A stretch of DNA of 64,000 nt, from contig JAYKYS010000004.1 of the NCBI GenBank assembly GCA_036924285.1, forward strand, positions 20,430,001 through 20,494,000, read 5' to 3'. This DNA comes from Asterella californica (taxonomy: Eukaryota > Streptophyta > Marchantiopsida > Marchantiales > Aytoniaceae). Numbering within the stretch: position 1 is the stretch's first letter; every line of letters begins with the position of its first letter. This document shows positions 49,698 through 60,879 of the stretch, one piece after another. The notes under the pieces are model-generated. The model did no database searches and had not been told where the DNA came from. It worked only from the letters and a program-made list of their open reading frames with translations. Made by a program: the position numbers and the translations under genes.

Positions 49698-51050
49698 ACG
49701 TAGCCAAGGGAGATCTAACGGAAGATCAGATGGCGAGATATGGACCAATGGGGCAGCACGAGACGAAGGAGGAGACCTTGGGAGAAGACGACCGAGCAGC
49801 AGCAATGACTCCCTCTCCCACTCTGATGCCGCAGATGAGGTCATGTACTCATCAGAACACGCTTCTGGTGAGGAAAGACGACTCCAGTGGGTCGGAAGAC
49901 GCGATACCACCAAGGAAGATGGGTCCTAGGAGTGTGTCTAGGAAGATCACCTCCTTCTCGATCATTCACCTCTGGATCGGAGTCCGACTCACATGAGGAG
50001 CCATTGAGTACCCGAGTTGCACAGAAGATCGCTTCTGCAACACCAGGGAGTCTTCTGAAGACTCCAGAAGACGAAAGTTGGATGGACACTCCTACTGCAA
50101 TGCGAGGAAGCATAGTAAAGAGGACCGCTTCTGCCATGAGGAGAGATCTTCCGCCCCTTCTTCTCGCGCATAGAAGCAGAAGGTCACAGCAGCAGAAGAG
50201 GCATCCTTGCCTCTGACTGAGCTTGAGGCAGCTTGAGCTCTTATGCGCTTTGCTGCCTACTCTAATTGCTCGAATGCAATCTCCATTTGATCTGCTCCTA
50301 CCTGAACTCCTAACTCGGCTTCTGATAAGCTGGGAAGCCCTGCGAATACCTCGGGTGTCACTGAGGTGGCTTCCTTCCTTGGCTCGTCCAGTGGAGCACT
50401 TCGGATTCATGTACGGACAATCTTATGGATAAGAGATCCCAGAAAACAGAGTAGTCGGAGCAGCGAGAGAAAAAGAAAGAAGCCTTCTTCCCACAACAGA
50501 AGACGACATCCTCAAGTAGAAGACTGTGTAACTGTACGTACGTTTGTTGTCTTCCTCCCCAAACTATTACAAGCAAGGATGGCTTGTTAGTCAGGATCCG
50601 GACTAGAAGCCTGTCAGAATCTTAATTTCTCTTTTTCATTTTGTTTCTCTCTTGTTTGGATTTTCCCTTCTTCCCCTTCTTCCTCATCTTCTTATCTTCT
50701 TCTAGTGAGCTTCCGAGACTTCTATTGAGCTTCCGTGAAGGTGAATGTCGTTGTAGTGCTGCAGGAAGACCGTTTCTGTAGACAGAAGCCTGGGAAGGCT
50801 ACAGGGGGCATACACCCTGTGATTAATCTAACCAGTTGGAATGTGGGAGAGCAAGATGTAACAGCCGTTGCTAGTCGACTTCTACGAGACAGGAGCAGTC
50901 TTCTGGAGGTGTGAGAAGCCGAGCTGAACCCCCAGAAGCTGAGAATTGCTTCGAGAAGACAGTACTGAGAAGACCGGAAGAAGTGACCTGGAGCTGAGAT
51001 GTGAACCATCTAGTAGGGACTGAAGTATGTATGAAAGTGTGATCTAATAA
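49698..51050. mobile_element. Right half of the GAAGAC/GTCTTC-rich inserted block
   Basis: Same word bias as 36720-38714 (cttctgaagactccagaaga, ggaagaccg, gagaagac) and no convincing coding frame despite several open stretches near 49.6-50.6 kb. Its right border is placed at about 51040-51053, where similarity to copy A of the unknown gene resumes (ctgcacacctttgg / ctgcacatctttg). Confidence 0.4.
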
Positions 51051-51052
51051 AG

Positions 51053-51677
51053 GACTGCACACCTTTGGTGGCATGGTCTGCTACTGCCTTAAGGATGAGA
51101 AAGAGCAGCATCACCTCGCGAGCACGAAAGGAGTTATTGAGAGTATGATTAACTGCGGAAAAGATCTATTTACTTTGTTAGGTGCAGCAAATACAAAGAA
51201 TAGAGTTGAATTGACATTTATGAACATCCTTTCTAAAGCGTTCCAGTACAACAGGTACGAGTCTCGTCACCCGCTCTCCATACATTTTCACGTTATTGCG
51301 TGCTATGATAACATCTGGTAAATATTATGCGGCACTTCTCTGACTAATGCAACCAAGGTTACAGAAACGCAGATTCAGATTCACTTTAGAACTCTTTTAT
51401 CAGACCTCATGATGTAACACCCTAAAACGTAGAGAGTATTTTCTTTTACAGGGAAGCCCGTAGATGCTCAGACTGCAAGGAAAGATACTTCATCGATGAC
51501 GGACAGGAGTCGATGGAGGGATCAGAGGACGTGCACACTCCCACGGTGAACCGAGAAGCTGCTGGAAATGGTGTAGGCCCGGAAGATGGAAGTGCCTCAC
51601 TACCTGAATACGTCCCTCTTACATGCGCTTTGCTCCGTAACACCGGCTCCGAAAAAGAAATTCCAACCGAAGTTTAA
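51053..51677 (+). pseudogene. Unknown gene, copy B, 3' exons
   Basis: Penultimate exon to 51254 with MVCYCLKDEKEQHHLASTKG, DLFTLLGAANTKNRVELTFM and NILSKAFQYNR. Donor caacag/gtacg at 51255 and acceptor ttttacag at 51450-51451 join in frame to a last exon 51452-51677: EARRCSDCKERYFIDDGQES and LPEYVPLTCALLRNTGS, TAA at 51675-51677. The exons look intact, but the 5' part (36446-36676) is about 14 kb away across nested retroelements, so the gene is probably disrupted unless that span is spliced out. Family not recognised; a CxxC pair is the only motif. Confidence 0.5.
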
Positions 51678-53120
51678 AGTTTAGAAAGTTCATATGTACA
51701 GCAGGTTTTGTGTCCGCTTCGTTTCCATACAGTTCGTTCGGCGAGGGATCCCGAACAGCTACTCTACATACATTTTCTGGATTTCAGGCACTCTGTACAA
51801 ACTTTTGAGAATAATCTGATCCGACGTACATCTGCCTACATGTAATAAAATGAAATGAAAGAAACGGTCATCGAGGTCGCTTGGTATGACCTGAGACTGG
51901 TGTTGCGCGAATATATAACCACTCGTTTATTTCTCGCTGTTATTCCGTCTGGGTTAGAAGGGTCGGCCAAATATGCATCCAAAGCTTACACTCGCCGAGT
52001 TTATAGGAAACGAATTGAGCTCTTTGTTGACTGGAAAAGAGGTGGATGTGTATGTACAGAAAGAGGGGAACCACTTATCGGTAACGGTACTATACTTAGA
52101 GTATTATAATCTAACCACTACCTGAAGTTATCACAGTGATAACTGCAGTGTCCAATATCTCAAACGTCGGGTGTTCGAGCTTGAGAACTGACAAGATTTT
52201 CGTAATATGTTACTGTCTTCATTAATACGAGGACATTAACGTGACATAATATCTTAAAAGTTTAGGGGATATCTGGATTATTAAATACTGTCCAAACTAC
52301 ATGACGACCACATCTGATTCGTCTTTATGAAAAATAAATCATTCTCAATAATAAAGAAACAGTCTAATACATGAAACGAACTGCTAGGAGGTGATAATGC
52401 AAGGATCTTACAATAATATTGCTGAGGTGAATATCCTTTCCCACAGCCTTGTACAGTCAATTCAGTCTTTTCTTATCAAGAAACATGGAAGTGTTATAAA
52501 AATCTATTATATAAGTTATTAGAAAATTAAATTAATTCATAAATATTATATATTAACAAGTCCCGGAGTAGCCAATCCATTTGGAGAGAATCCATAAGTG
52601 AAGAGCGAGCTGATGAGTTCCTGAGATATAAGTCCAAGACTTTTATTGTCAATACGCGTCATTCTGGATGGACATCAATTTACATTTTAATCCTTCCCGC
52701 CGAAAAGATTTGAATATAGATTACACCTCATGTGCACTTCAATGTACATGAGGTGACAACGGCTGTCTCGGAGCCCTCCCATTTGTAGATCGTTACAAGT
52801 ATTAAACACAGAGCAAAAACAATTCCCCCAATTGGTGGCTTCGAACTTGGCTGAGTGAATATAAATGCACGCCCCTAAAATGAATACTGAACTATGCATC
52901 TCTAGCACACAAGAGTTTTTAACAGGCATCTACCGTTACTTGCGACATGTTCTAGAACAAAACTTTTTTTTCTAATGATTTTCTGTTTTAATTCTCCACG
53001 ACAAGAACAACTTCCTTCCACCATCTTTCCACTATATATCATACATGTGGTCCAATCATTATCTTCACGAGAGGCAAGGTAGAACAATCTACCGATCTCA
53101 ATTAAGCACCATACCTATCT
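51678..53120. other. Intergenic
   Basis: No gene seen; AT-rich after 52.2 kb. Short open frames near 51.86-52.11 kb show no motif. Confidence 0.4.
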
Positions 53121-53196
53121 CAAAAAGTGATCAGATAAAGTTCTATACTGTCTCATGCGGGAGACAGTGTAGAACTTTACTTCTGACAGGCTTTTT
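53121..53196. repeat. Imperfect hairpin, about 33-bp stem
   Basis: Left arm aaaaagtgatcag then ataaagttctatactgtctc; loop of about 6 nt (atgcgg); right arm gagacagtgtagaactttac then ttctgacaggcttttt. The inner 19 bp pair with one G-T or mismatch, and the outer arms pair imperfectly. Possible small-RNA precursor or miniature inverted-repeat element; no target duplication is visible. Confidence 0.6.
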
Positions 53197-53580
53197 ATCA
53201 TATATATTCTGCTTGCATTGGACAATTGTCACAAGTTCAAAACTAGTTAAACCACATGTCGGGGTATAAAAGGAGCAACCCTGCCTTGTATCAAAAGCGT
53301 CATAACCCAGATGGTTGAGGTTCGAACTTGGAGAGGCAGAGGTCTCAGGTTCGAATCATGGTTTGAACTGAAATTTTTGCCGGAAACTCTACTTTTGATT
53401 ATAATTTTTGGTAAATTCTCTCTGAAAATTGAATTCCAGAAAAATGATTTTCATTTCAGGCGAGCTGGTCACTGTAACAAAATTTTCGCTCACTGTAACA
53501 AGATTCGTTCAATAGGAGAACTTTTCAAAATTCAAAAAAGAGCATATCTTTATTTGTGATTAACATCACAGTTTTCTTTT

Positions 53581-53738
53581 TTGATTTGTTTCTCAGTCGT
53601 CAGATCTCAGTTTGAAGACATCTACGGCTCATTTTGTAGGTCTCAAGATTCTCATCGTTTTGATTTATTTCTCAGTCGTCAGATCTCAGTGTGAAGACAT
53701 CTACGGCTCGTTTTGTAGGTCTCAAGATTCTCATCGTT
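53581..53738. repeat. Tandem repeat, 2 x 79 bp
   Basis: Units 53581-53659 and 53660-53738 both read ttgattt...ttctcagtcgtcagatctc...gtctcaagattctcatcg, with three or four differences. Noncoding. Confidence 0.9.
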
Positions 53739-54409
53739 TTGAACCCTAGATCACCAACTTTAGACAACAAATAAGAACGTGACAAGTAGACACAGTTTCG
53801 GTGGGTTAGCCCGTCGGAGCTAATCTCTAAATTTCGAACTGAAACCCACCGTTAATATAGTGCCACCTGTGGTTTAATTAGCAACACTGAAAAGTTCGCG
53901 AGTTACTTTCTGCTTAGGAGATATCGCCCGGCCCTCAACTGCGATTTTCTCCAAACTCGATTACGCCTCCACTCAATGACTGGTGTTGCCCTCACGTGCA
54001 AAAGCGTCTGCAACCTGCTATCCCTCCGTTACTAAATCCACCGAACTTGCATTGAGTAGGGTGAGAATATCAGTTGAGAATAACACCAGCATAACACACA
54101 AGGTTGAGTGTTTGCCTAAAGGGTGATTGCATATTAACACCGTTTGGATAGTTGTACTCAACGTTCACACCATCGATGAAAAACTTCTGAAGCTCCTGGA
54201 TGAAGGAATCCAAGAAATATTCCAGTATGTCTAACTTCGTGATTTATCATCTTCTGTATTGGGAATAAACAACAACGCCATATCAAGTAGTCGAGAACGA
54301 GATCCACTATTTAAGTTCTAAAGTTGTGACAAAAGTACATACAATGGAACTTCGGAACAATTCCTTCGGACAATTCTTCACAATGTTGTGATAACGTAGA
54401 ATACACCTC

Positions 54410-54760
54410 CTAGCAGATACGGCAAACAATGGGCACTTCGAAATCATAGTCAGAGTCTCGTGTCAAATCCCAGCTGAACCAATCTTGAGCAAGAAATGAA
54501 GATGAACCATCTGAACAATACCAACCAAGCGAAGTACGTAAAGACAGTCTGATATTTTCAGGGATCTTTTCTGAAGTTTTCTTCTGTAATACGAGTGAAG
54601 AGCACATACGGGGGCATATCTCCAGTTTTCCAGTGAAGAGATCTGGAACTTATAGGGTAGGTAGGGTAGATTTTAGTTTACCAGGGAAGAACGCAGGAGA
54701 TAGAAAATAGGTTCATTCTGTTGTTATCCTGCCAAGGGATAAAATTTCTCATTAAAGCAA
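54410..54760 (-). other. Coding-like fragment, duplicate of 56.8-57.1 kb
   Basis: The minus-strand frame 54607-54410 includes LQKKTSEKIPENIRLSLRTS and WDLTRDSDYDFEVPIVCRIC. The nucleotide core gtagattttagtttaccagg near 54670 recurs at about 56944 (gtagattatagtttaccagg), and the frame at 57081-56761 has the related text YRRKISQNIRHVYGQ. This suggests two diverged copies of one minus-strand unit. Unknown family, no complete gene. Confidence 0.3.
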
Positions 54761-56100
54761 GCTTTCATCACAGTTCCTGCTGCTGCTTTGAACCAACGAA
54801 CGACTGATATTCATATTCCTTGAGTCTGCTGATGTGCGGTCTTCTAATTCGAGCGTGGCCTGTGGAATGGAATTACTTAAAAGTGGTGGGTCAATCTGCT
54901 TTGGCGATTGGGCCGCTCAACAGAAATCGGCGAGGCGAGATTGTCAATGAGCTGCATCATCAGTCGGACTGTCTGTGTGTACTCGAAATGAACGAATGCT
55001 TCTTTTGTGGGTTTCATTTTCCTCTCTCTCTCTCGCGCGCGCGCCTGTTTGTCGCTCTACGGTACAAGTACACAGATTACGTCAGTGCGCGGAACCGGCA
55101 CGGAAAGCTTGAGGCATTCAAGTGTCCTGATTCATAAGCAGCAGAGTCTGAAGTGGGAATGATCGCCTCATAATAAATGAAAATCGTGACCACGTTGTAT
55201 GGACGTGAAAGGGACCAAGAAGAGAATGACCGAGTTGTGTTTTCTCTCATGGACTCTCAGATTAGACGGTTGTTGAACACATGGAATCCCTGTTTCTGTA
55301 CTCCTTTGGTAACTGCATCTAATGGCATTATTTCGCTGGTGAATATTCGTGAGTTGAGGACACCGTACCGTGCCCACAAAAGGTTGGGAGCTCTCTTCCC
55401 ATGGGGTCCTTAGACCTCTTCTGTCTTTGTAATTTGATCTCTTCACGCTTTTTTACGATCATGGTGTAATTACGAAGACATTTACCTTGCTTCTTCAATG
55501 GGTGAGGACAAGGAGCTGCACAGCCTAATGGCCACAGTCGACAGAGGGGGAGGAGAATTCGATTCCATGTGACAGTCAGTCCAGCATAATTGCAAGGGCT
55601 GGTGCTATGTGCGATTCCGTCCATGACCTTGACTTGTGCTGTTGAAGCGTTCACTGGGGAAAAGCGGTTCATGTGTAGGGGGGTCTTATAATGTACAGAT
55701 GGTGGACGATTCAGACGGGATGGTGGAAGATTCAGAATGTTATAGTGTTGAATCACGTTACTATGTCGAGCACCGATATGCGAATTATGGCAGCGAATTT
55801 CCAAGGACTTCTAATAGTTGTCTCCCCTGTGGAGAAAATTTCTCAATAAGATCACTACCTTCAAGGCGCACAGCTTGAGTTACACAGCGACAGATAACGT
55901 TGATGACAATTAAGAGTTCAAGGGAGTGATACGGTGAGATAGGAAGATTAGAGAACAACTAGTACAGTAAAGGTTAACAGGCACAGAGCAGAATCGCGAC
56001 AGACTGGCTGTCTTGCAAGCATATAAAGTAAGTACCCGTCCACTTCACGTACATGTTCTTCCCCAGTGCAATAGAAAGTATTCACGCAGTCTGATCCTGG
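54761..56100. other. Region without a supported gene
   Basis: Overlapping open frames on both strands (54.8-55.9 kb) lack motifs and splice context. A compound microsatellite (ctctctctctcgcgcgcgcgcc) is at about 55021-55043. Confidence 0.4.
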
Positions 56101-56106
56101 TCCTCA

Positions 56107-57081
56107 CTAGTATTTATGAGTTACACTTGTCAGGAGTCTTGGAGTATGGAAGTATAAGTCGATATCTGTTGCTTGCTTAGTATCATAAACTGTAAACTCG
56201 CCCGACCTGTCAGCTAAGAAGAACAAATCCCTATCAATCTGTACTAATCCGTGTGGGAAGGAATTACCGATTGTTGCTGGAGGTCTGGGACTATTCACAG
56301 AGGTTTTTCAGTAGAAGCTGTAGATTACACCGTTCTGAAGCTTTAAGTATTCTCATGTGTATCTTCAAGTGCAATCGTTGGCAGAGCTCTCACTAGGTTG
56401 AGTCGATCCAGGTACGGCACTTGAAATTACGACTGAACTATTTCGTGCACCTTGTGGTTTTGATCTGAGTGTATGTATATGCAGTTGTCTGGTCTTGCAA
56501 TTTGGTTTCTTGGTTGACTAAAATCTTTCTTTTAGAGATGAGGTAAGCGGGGCAAGAGATAACCGTAGCGATGAATTTTCTTCGACGTTGTGATGATGAC
56601 CTTAATCGTCTTTTCTTTTCTACCGGAAAAGAAAAGACGTATCCCATCGACGATATCTAGAGTAAGGAGTTAGGTTTTGGACATGATACGTAACTTTCGG
56701 TCCGGTTTTTCAACAGGAAATGACAATCAGCATAATCACGTGCTTTAATCTCTACGGTAATCACTGGCGAGCTCTAAACTCCCTACCTGATTGATTGTCA
56801 ACTTGGCCGTAGACGTGTCTGATATTTTGCGAAATTTTTCTTCTGTAGCATGCAGCAATAACAGGTTGGTAAGTAAGTACAATTTCGTGTAGCAGTGAAG
56901 AGAACAGATGGGAGGCATATCTGCCGTGCCGTTCTCTAGTGTAGAGTAGATTATAGTTTACCAGGGAAGAAGAGGAATGTCCAACTCTGGAATGATAGTG
57001 GAAACTATTTATACGCTTGTCAAGGGATCTTACCAGAGTTTCCCGTCCCATAAAAGGGTTCTGTTCTGTCATGGACTTCAC
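56107..57081 (-). other. Coding-like fragments, unknown
   Basis: Minus-strand frame 57081-56761 (FSSLLHEIVLTYQPVIAACY) and 56298-56107 (GNSFPHGLVQIDRDLFFLAD, RSGEFTVYDTKQATDIDLYF). The latter reads like a beta-propeller repeat. They could be exons of one minus-strand gene or its remains; no splice model is defended. Confidence 0.3.
56607..56639. repeat. Perfect 14-bp inverted repeat
   Basis: cgtcttttcttttc at 56607-56620, 5-nt loop taccg, gaaaagaaaagacg at 56626-56639. Strong hairpin; function unknown. Confidence 0.85.
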
Positions 57082-57768
57082 TGTATTTCATTCTGAAGCA
57101 AAAAAATATCTTCTCTCAGTTCTCTGTACTGTGGATTCGATAAAAGGCATTTGCAGGGCAGCAAGCCTTTCAGAGTTCTGTCGTACCATTACACCTTTGT
57201 TCCATGTAAGACAGAATACGTTTCGTTTCATGCCTGTGATTTCAGGTAGAGTATATGCAAAAGACCAAAGTTCATATTCTATTTCATTTAAACGTAATAT
57301 CTTCTCACTTTGAAAGTTGAGATTAGAGCTCTATGTTCTTACAGGAATGAGAGTGTTATGTGCGTACCTCGAACAAAGTAGTGGGAATACGAACAGAGGA
57401 AATAATGTAAACTTTTAGATGGTGGTTTCGTACTCGGAAAATCGCCACGGAGCAAAAGGAATATAACATCGAGAACTCTACAAAATACATCACAGACCGG
57501 AGAAACATATCTCCCGATCGAAGACAAATCAGGAACGGTGATAAAACATGACAACAAACCGCTTGAAATCAAAACTAATTAGTAAGGAAAAGATAATCAC
57601 ATTCCGGTGGCTATCCGGAGTACGTGACTTTCTCTCGAGGGTAACCACTGCCTGGTTCTCCACTGGGCGGTCAACAGTACTAGTAGTCTCGTCCTGTTTC
57701 ATGGATGTGGCATCCCTCCGTCCTTTGGCGGCCTTGTGTGCGGAGTTAGAGCTTCAGGAGGGAGGGGA
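57082..57768. other. Spacer left of the copia element
   Basis: No gene seen. It ends in a purine run (ggagggagggga) directly against the copia 5' LTR. Confidence 0.45.
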
Positions 57769-57986
57769 TGTTAAAGATAATGTCTAGTCTACAGTTACAT
57801 CTATAGTCACCTCTATAAGTCACATCTATAGGCACATCTCTATGACTAGTGACTGACTAGTGACTAACCTCTGTCCATAGGTTAGAGTATATAATAACCC
57901 CCTCTTGAGAGATGATGAGTCGACTGATCCCTTTACTGATATAACTTGTACAGTGAAGAGTATTCACTTGGTTTACTTCTTTAACA
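57769..57986 (+). repeat. Copia 5' LTR
   Basis: 218 bp, tgttaaagataatgtctag ... tttaaca. Contains several tctatagtcac-type short repeats and a TATA-like tatataat near 57888. Confidence 0.9.
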
Positions 57987-57998
57987 TGGTATCAGAGC
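57987..57998 (+). other. Primer binding site (initiator Met tRNA)
   Basis: TGGTATCAGAGC directly after the 5' LTR end. Confidence 0.95.
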
Positions 57999-58436
57999 TA
58001 AAGCACGAGCATTAGCAAGGAGAATGAAGAACCAGAGAGTGAAAAGGACATAGAGTGAGCACACCACCTTCAACTGAAAAGTGAGAAAGAAGGCGTAAAT
58101 TTTTGGTCAAACTACCTTTGACTGCGTTTTTGGAGGGGAAAGAGATCGAATTAGGCAAATCTGAGAGTGGATTTGGAGTTAAGATTTGCAAAGAGCTTTC
58201 CAACGGTTCAACTTTCGACCCAAACAGACCTCGTATAAGGAAGTTACACTTTGAGGAACACTTGGTCAACGGATCTTTGACTACACTTTTGAAGGCCTTA
58301 ATGTTTGATTTTCGTGTTTCTGAGATTCTTGCCGTGCAGGACGAGATTGCAGAGGATTACAATATAGACTCTACTTCCACCTCCACAACCACTTTGAGGA
58401 GTTCCAGATTTTTCCCACCTACTTTACTTTTGATCG

Positions 58437-59237
58437 ATGGCTAACGTTAGTGATAACTTACTTCATGATCATTATAAGTTGGATAACACCAACTATCCAA
58501 TATGGTGCTTCAAGGTTCAAGCCATTTTTCAGAACTACGACTTATGGGACATAGTGTTGGGTGAGGAAAAAGGACCTATCGATTCACCAGTTGCTGTCAA
58601 AGCTTGGAATAAAAGAGATCAACAAGCACTTGCTATCATCAAGATGACCATAAAAGACTCGGAAATTATGGATATCTTGGAGGCTAAAACCTCTAAAGAT
58701 GCTTGGGATACTTTCACCAAGAAGCACGAAGGAGCTGCTCGAGGGAGGAAGAAAATGCTACGCGGAAAGTTAAACACTTTGCAGATGGTTGCAGGCATCT
58801 CACTCAAAGAGCACTTCAATACTGTCAAAGGGTTGCTACAACAACTGAAGAATCTGGGTGGAGGTATAGATGAGGACGACTTGGTGCTTATAGTGCTCCA
58901 GAGCTTATCAGAACCGTATGAGCACTTCGTCAAAGCAGTGGATGTTCGCAAGGAGCTTGTCTCATTTGAAGAACTGCAAACGTTAGCTTTGCAAGAAGCA
59001 ATGAATATCGAAACCAAGTCATCTCAAGCAACTACCACAACTGATTCAGCTTTCTTCTCCAAGAGGAGAGATCATAAACGTGGTAGACCTCAAGACTATA
59101 ACCAAAACAGAAGGAGCTTTGGGACAACAAGAAAGACAAATTCAACAAACGAGATTCAGAGGGCAACTCCAACAAACCTAAACCTGGGAACTGCAACTAC
59201 TGTAAGAAATGTGGTCACTATGCTTATGAGTGCATGA
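58437..59237 (+). pseudogene. Copia Gag
   Basis: MANVSDNLLHDHYKLDNTNY start with the copia gag core (YPIWCFKVQAIFQNYDLWDI, AWDTFTKKHEGAARGRKKML, LKEHFNTVKGLLQQLKNLGG). The zinc knuckle CNYCKKCGHYAYEC at about 59192-59234 is in another frame, so a frameshift lies near 59.15 kb. The frame at 58103-58444 is leader sequence overlapping the gag start and is not counted as a gene. Confidence 0.9.
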
Positions 59238-59325
59238 AGAAGGTATTTGATCAATGTTCCAACACAAACAACAGAGGTAACTTCGTACAAACAACTGATC
59301 ACGAAGAGAAGCTGTTCTTCACTCC

Positions 59326-60039
59326 ATGTATACAGACACACATGACCAACAATGGTGGATTGATTCTGGAGCATCAAATCATATCACCTCAAAGAAGGAG
59401 TGGTTTCAAAACTTTCATCCTCTTAATGGATCAAAGATTCGACTAGGAGATGGTAAGGGCTACCAAGTCCAAGGAGAAGATAACATTCGTATTAAGCTAC
59501 CTTCAGGACAGATAAGAATCATTGGAGGTGTCTGGTTTGTACCTGGTGTAGTGCATAATCTTCTGAGTGTTGGTAAACTTGCTGCAAACGGATTTCAACT
59601 GTCATTTGATGCACAAGGATGTTCAATTCTTGACCAAGGATCTGTAGTAGCTACAGGGCTGAAGGTTGACCACTTGTATGAGTTACAAGCCTTACTCTTG
59701 GTAGCTCCAGTTCTAGCTGCTGTAACAGAGACGAGCCATTTATGGCATCTACGACTTGGACATTTACACTATCAGAGAATGCAGAAGTTGTTTCATGAGA
59801 ACTTAGCACTTGGTGTTTCCAAACTCGCCCCTGTAAACACCCCTGTGAAGTTTGTCTCAGATCTAAACAGACTCGAAGGAAGTTCTTCAAGACTACTGCA
59901 ACAAGGGCAACAGATATCCTTCAGCTGTTACATACAGATCTCTGTGGACCTACTGAGACTATTTCGCTTGGAGGTTCTAAGTACTTTATGCTGGTTGTTG
60001 ATGACTTCTCGAGATACATTTGGGTTTTCTTCCTGTTAA
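59326..60039 (+). pseudogene. Copia protease and GAG-pre-integrase region
   Basis: QQWWIDSGASNHITS is the protease active site with Asp-Ser-Gly. GGVWFVPGVVHNLLSVGKLA and LWHLRLGHLHYQRMQKLF (zinc-finger histidines) follow. The frame is lost after about 59840; the Cys pair of the finger continues in another frame. Confidence 0.9.
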
Positions 60040-60608
60040 GAAAGTCTGAAGCACTCTCGAATCTTCAACAGCTTGTTAACATGGTGGAAAGACAAACTGG
60101 ACAGCAAGTGAAGCAACTATGAAGTGATAGAGGAGGAGAGTTCACTTCCAAGGCAGCTGACCAATATTTCGCTGAGAAGGGGATATTGCGGCAATTGACT
60201 ACAGCTTACACGCCTCAGCAAAATGGAGTTGTTGAAAGGAAAAACAGAACTGTTGTGGAGATGGCAAGAAGTCTACTTCTTGAGCAAGATCTTCCAAAAG
60301 ATCTTTGGGCTGAAGCTGTCAATACTGCGGTCTACCTTCTCAACAGAAGTCCAACAAATGCTGTGAACAACAAAACTCCATTCGAAGCTTTCACAGGGAA
60401 GAAACCAGACCTCTCTAACCTACGAATTTTTGGATGTAAAGCATATGTTTCAACTCCTCGAAAATTACTGCAAAAGTTTGATGACAGATCTCAGATCTGT
60501 ACATTCATAGGATATCCAGCAAGAGAAAAGGGATATAGGCTATTGAGTGCTGCAAGAAAGATCATCATCAGTCGAGATGTAGTGTTTTTAGAGGTCCCTT
60601 CATCTTGA
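59840..60608 (+). pseudogene. Copia integrase core
   Basis: Pieces in alternating frames: LLHTDLCGPTETISLGGSKY (first Asp), a TGA at 60120-60122 just before SDRGGEFTSKAADQYFAEKG (second Asp), then 60186-60608 with TTAYTPQQNGVVERKNRTVV (Glu) and the C-terminal NLRIFGCKAYVSTPRKLLQK. Confidence 0.88.
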
Positions 60609-60879
60609 AACACACAACACCATCTTTCTGACCTGCCACCTCTCTTTATCCAAACACCTACTTCAGAGAACCATGAAGAAGAACCTCAAGCTCAACTAGA
60701 ACCACCTCCTACACCACCCACACAAGTTGAGGTTACTGAATCAGGTCCAACTACAGCAGATTCGCCTCTCATTCATCAGACTACTCCAGATTCGAATCTT
60801 GCTACCCAACCAAGGAGACCTATCAGAACAAGGAAGGTTCCTGCAAGGCTAGACGATTATATTCTCATGGCTGAAGCTC

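Noticed and set aside
58103..58444. 113-codon frame before copia gag
   Set aside because: It overlaps the gag start in another frame and corresponds to the untranslated leader typical of plant copia elements.
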